In this document: one piece after another, positions 32,560-33,434 of the stretch
Position numbering within the stretch: the stretch's first letter is position 1
Layout of the letters: the number at the start of each line of letters is the position of its first letter
From: Hyphococcus sp.
GTDB taxonomy: Bacteria > Pseudomonadota > Alphaproteobacteria > Caulobacterales > Parvularculaceae
DNA length: 33,434 nucleotides
Assembly (NCBI GenBank): GCA_028285645.1
Contig: JANQOV010000008.1
Coordinates: 1-33,434, forward strand
Direction: 5' to 3'
Position numbers and translations under genes: made by a program
Notes under the pieces: generated by a model
What the model was told of the DNA's origin: nothing
What the model saw: only the letters and a program-made list of their open reading frames with translations
Databases searched by the model: none

Positions 32560-33434
32560 ATGCCCTTGATGGAACTAAAAAGCTTCGGCGCGGGCGCCAT
32601 TGCGATACTAAGTGCGGCGTTCATCGCCGGCCCCGCAAATGCAGCCGAAACCAGTAACCGCTCGGGCGCTTCTGCGCCAGCGGAGTCCTTTCAAATCGCG
32701 ATGCTGCAGCGGGAAGAGCGCGGCGAAAGACGCGCCAACCGAGAGGATCGGCGCGGCGAAAGACGTGGAGACCGGGAAGGCCGGCGCGCGGAAAGGCAGC
32801 GCGAAAGAGCCAACAGCGACAGGGGTCAGCAGCGCGCAGAACAACAACAAAGGCAGCGTTCAGCACAACAACGGGAACAAAGGATACGCGCAGCGGAACG
32901 GCAGCGGAACAATCGAAGCGGCGTCGCTGAGCGCCGCAATAACCGCGCGCAAGTTGATCGCGCGCGCGCTCGCGGCGATGCGGCGATGGCGCAATATCGC
33001 CGCGATCAACAGCGCGCAGCGCAACGACGCGCACAACAGCAGAACGTGCAACAGCGCAGCGAACGCCGAAGCGAACGTCGGTCGGAAGGCCGGCGGGACC
33101 AAAGGCGCAGCGAGCGGCGAAGCGAACGTCGGTCGGAGGGCCGGCGGGACCAAAGACGCAGTGAACGGCGGAGTGAACGCCGTGCTGAGGGAAATCGCGA
33201 CGCTTACCGAGAAGGCCGTCGTGATCAACGCCGCGCCGATCGTCGATCTGACAATCGCCGCGACGCTTATCGGGAGGGCCGTCGCGATCAACGCCGCGCT
33301 GACCGTCGCTATGACAACCGCCGTGACGCTTATCGGGAGGGCCGCCGCGACCAGCGACGCGCCGACCGCCGCTATGACAACCGCCGCGATGCGTATCGCC
33401 AGGGCCGGAGTGATCAACGCCGCGCCGATCGTCG
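32560..33434 (+). CDS. Secreted Arg-rich repeat protein, RcnB-like (partial, runs off the window)
   Basis: An open frame of at least 291 codons without a stop before the window end. GAGGAGAAG stands just before the ATG. Residues 1-28 are a signal peptide ending GPANA. The rest is extremely rich in Arg with Gln, Asp, Glu and Ala and is built from in-frame tandem repeats: 17-residue units around RSERRSEGRRDQR, then 21-residue units containing DAYREGRRDQRRADRR. Arg-rich regions like this precede the RcnB domain (nickel/cobalt homeostasis family) in many alphaproteobacteria, so an RcnB-like periplasmic protein is my best reading. The decisive C-terminal domain lies outside the window. Confidence 0.72.
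   Translation, partial: MPLMELKSFGAGAIAILSAAFIAGPANAAETSNRSGASAPAESFQIAMLQREERGERRANREDRRGERRGDREGRRAERQRERANSDRGQQRAEQQQRQRSAQQREQRIRAAERQRNNRSGVAERRNNRAQVDRARARGDAAMAQYRRDQQRAAQRRAQQQNVQQRSERRSERRSEGRRDQRRSERRSERRSEGRRDQRRSERRSERRAEGNRDAYREGRRDQRRADRRSDNRRDAYREGRRDQRRADRRYDNRRDAYREGRRDQRRADRRYDNRRDAYRQGRSDQRRADR
33055..33156 (+). repeat. 51-bp tandem repeat in the Arg-rich gene
   Basis: Two full 51-bp units (33055-33105 and 33106-33156), nearly identical, followed by a diverged partial third unit. Each encodes 17 residues of RSERRSERR-type sequence, keeping the frame. Confidence 0.85.
33199..33434 (+). repeat. 63-bp tandem repeat in the Arg-rich gene
   Basis: Units start at 33199, 33262, 33325 and 33388, the last cut by the window edge. 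Each encodes a 21-residue block with DAYREGRRDQ at its start. The units differ at a few synonymous and conservative positions, so expansion is not brand new. Confidence 0.85.

Noticed and set aside
32860-33417. Hydrophobic open frame antisense to the Arg-rich gene
   Set aside because: The Ala/Val/Ile-rich pattern is produced by the reverse complement of Arg-rich repeats; the plus strand has a signal peptide, a ribosome-binding site and in-frame repeats.
33055-33434. Tandem repeats considered as a CRISPR array
   Set aside because: Units are contiguous with no unique spacers and preserve a reading frame.

Overview
The window reads as chromosomal DNA of a free-living alphaproteobacterium. The GC content is high, gene packing is tight with many 1-4 nt overlaps, and protein families such as a PodJ-like polarity factor, a liu-type leucine degradation cluster and an RcnB-like Arg-rich protein are typical of that class. 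A CtrA-type TTAA-N7-TTAA site upstream of the PodJ-like gene fits the Caulobacterales/Hyphomonadales/Parvularculales side of the class. That placement is inference; no rRNA, tRNA or other marker gene is present. I see no CRISPR array, insertion sequence, prophage or integrase.

Layout. 1-4.3 kb: a DUF805 membrane protein, YajQ, an acyl carrier protein plus ketoacyl synthase pair resembling NodF/NodE, a small membrane protein, and an Ada-like AraC/methylguanine methyltransferase fusion. 4.3-13.8 kb: a leucine/isovalerate catabolic locus. It has a leftward SRPBCC-HMG-CoA lyase pair, a 0.9 kb intergenic region full of palindromic repeats, a leftward mccB-hydratase-mccA-paiB-like operon, and divergently the isovaleryl-CoA dehydrogenase followed by a GntR regulator. 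An 11-bp palindrome of the FadR/GntR type sits in the divergent promoter region. 13.9-16.2 kb: a TauD/TfdA dioxygenase, a hotdog thioesterase, a gamma-glutamylcyclotransferase and a DUF3052 protein. 16.2-23.2 kb, all leftward: an iron alcohol dehydrogenase, a secreted unknown, a D-aminoacylase-like amidohydrolase overlapping a BASS transporter, a DUF3429 membrane protein, and a TIGR02186 protein overlapping a TauE/SafE exporter. 23.3-26.3 kb: the PodJ-like gene, with an intrinsic terminator and a CtrA-type site. 26.7-28.4 kb: a long-form acyl-CoA dehydrogenase.

28.6-29.5 kb: a Zur-type Fur regulator preceded by a secreted His/Cys-rich protein with a candidate Zur box at its start. 29.7-30.7 kb: a YjdJ-type acetyltransferase-fold protein and an unrecognised membrane protein. 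30.8-32.3 kb: a Vsr endonuclease overlapping a 5-methylcytosine methyltransferase with no restriction enzyme nearby. 32.56 kb to the window end: a secreted Arg-rich protein built from in-frame 51-bp and 63-bp tandem repeats, cut by the window edge.

Together the catabolic genes cover isovaleryl-CoA to acetoacetate plus acetyl-CoA. The strongest candidates for new biology are the GntR-controlled liu locus with its operator, the NodFE-like pair outside any nodulation setting, the zinc-linked His-rich/Zur pair, and a family of hairpin-bearing dispersed repeats with one copy next to a ribosome-binding site.
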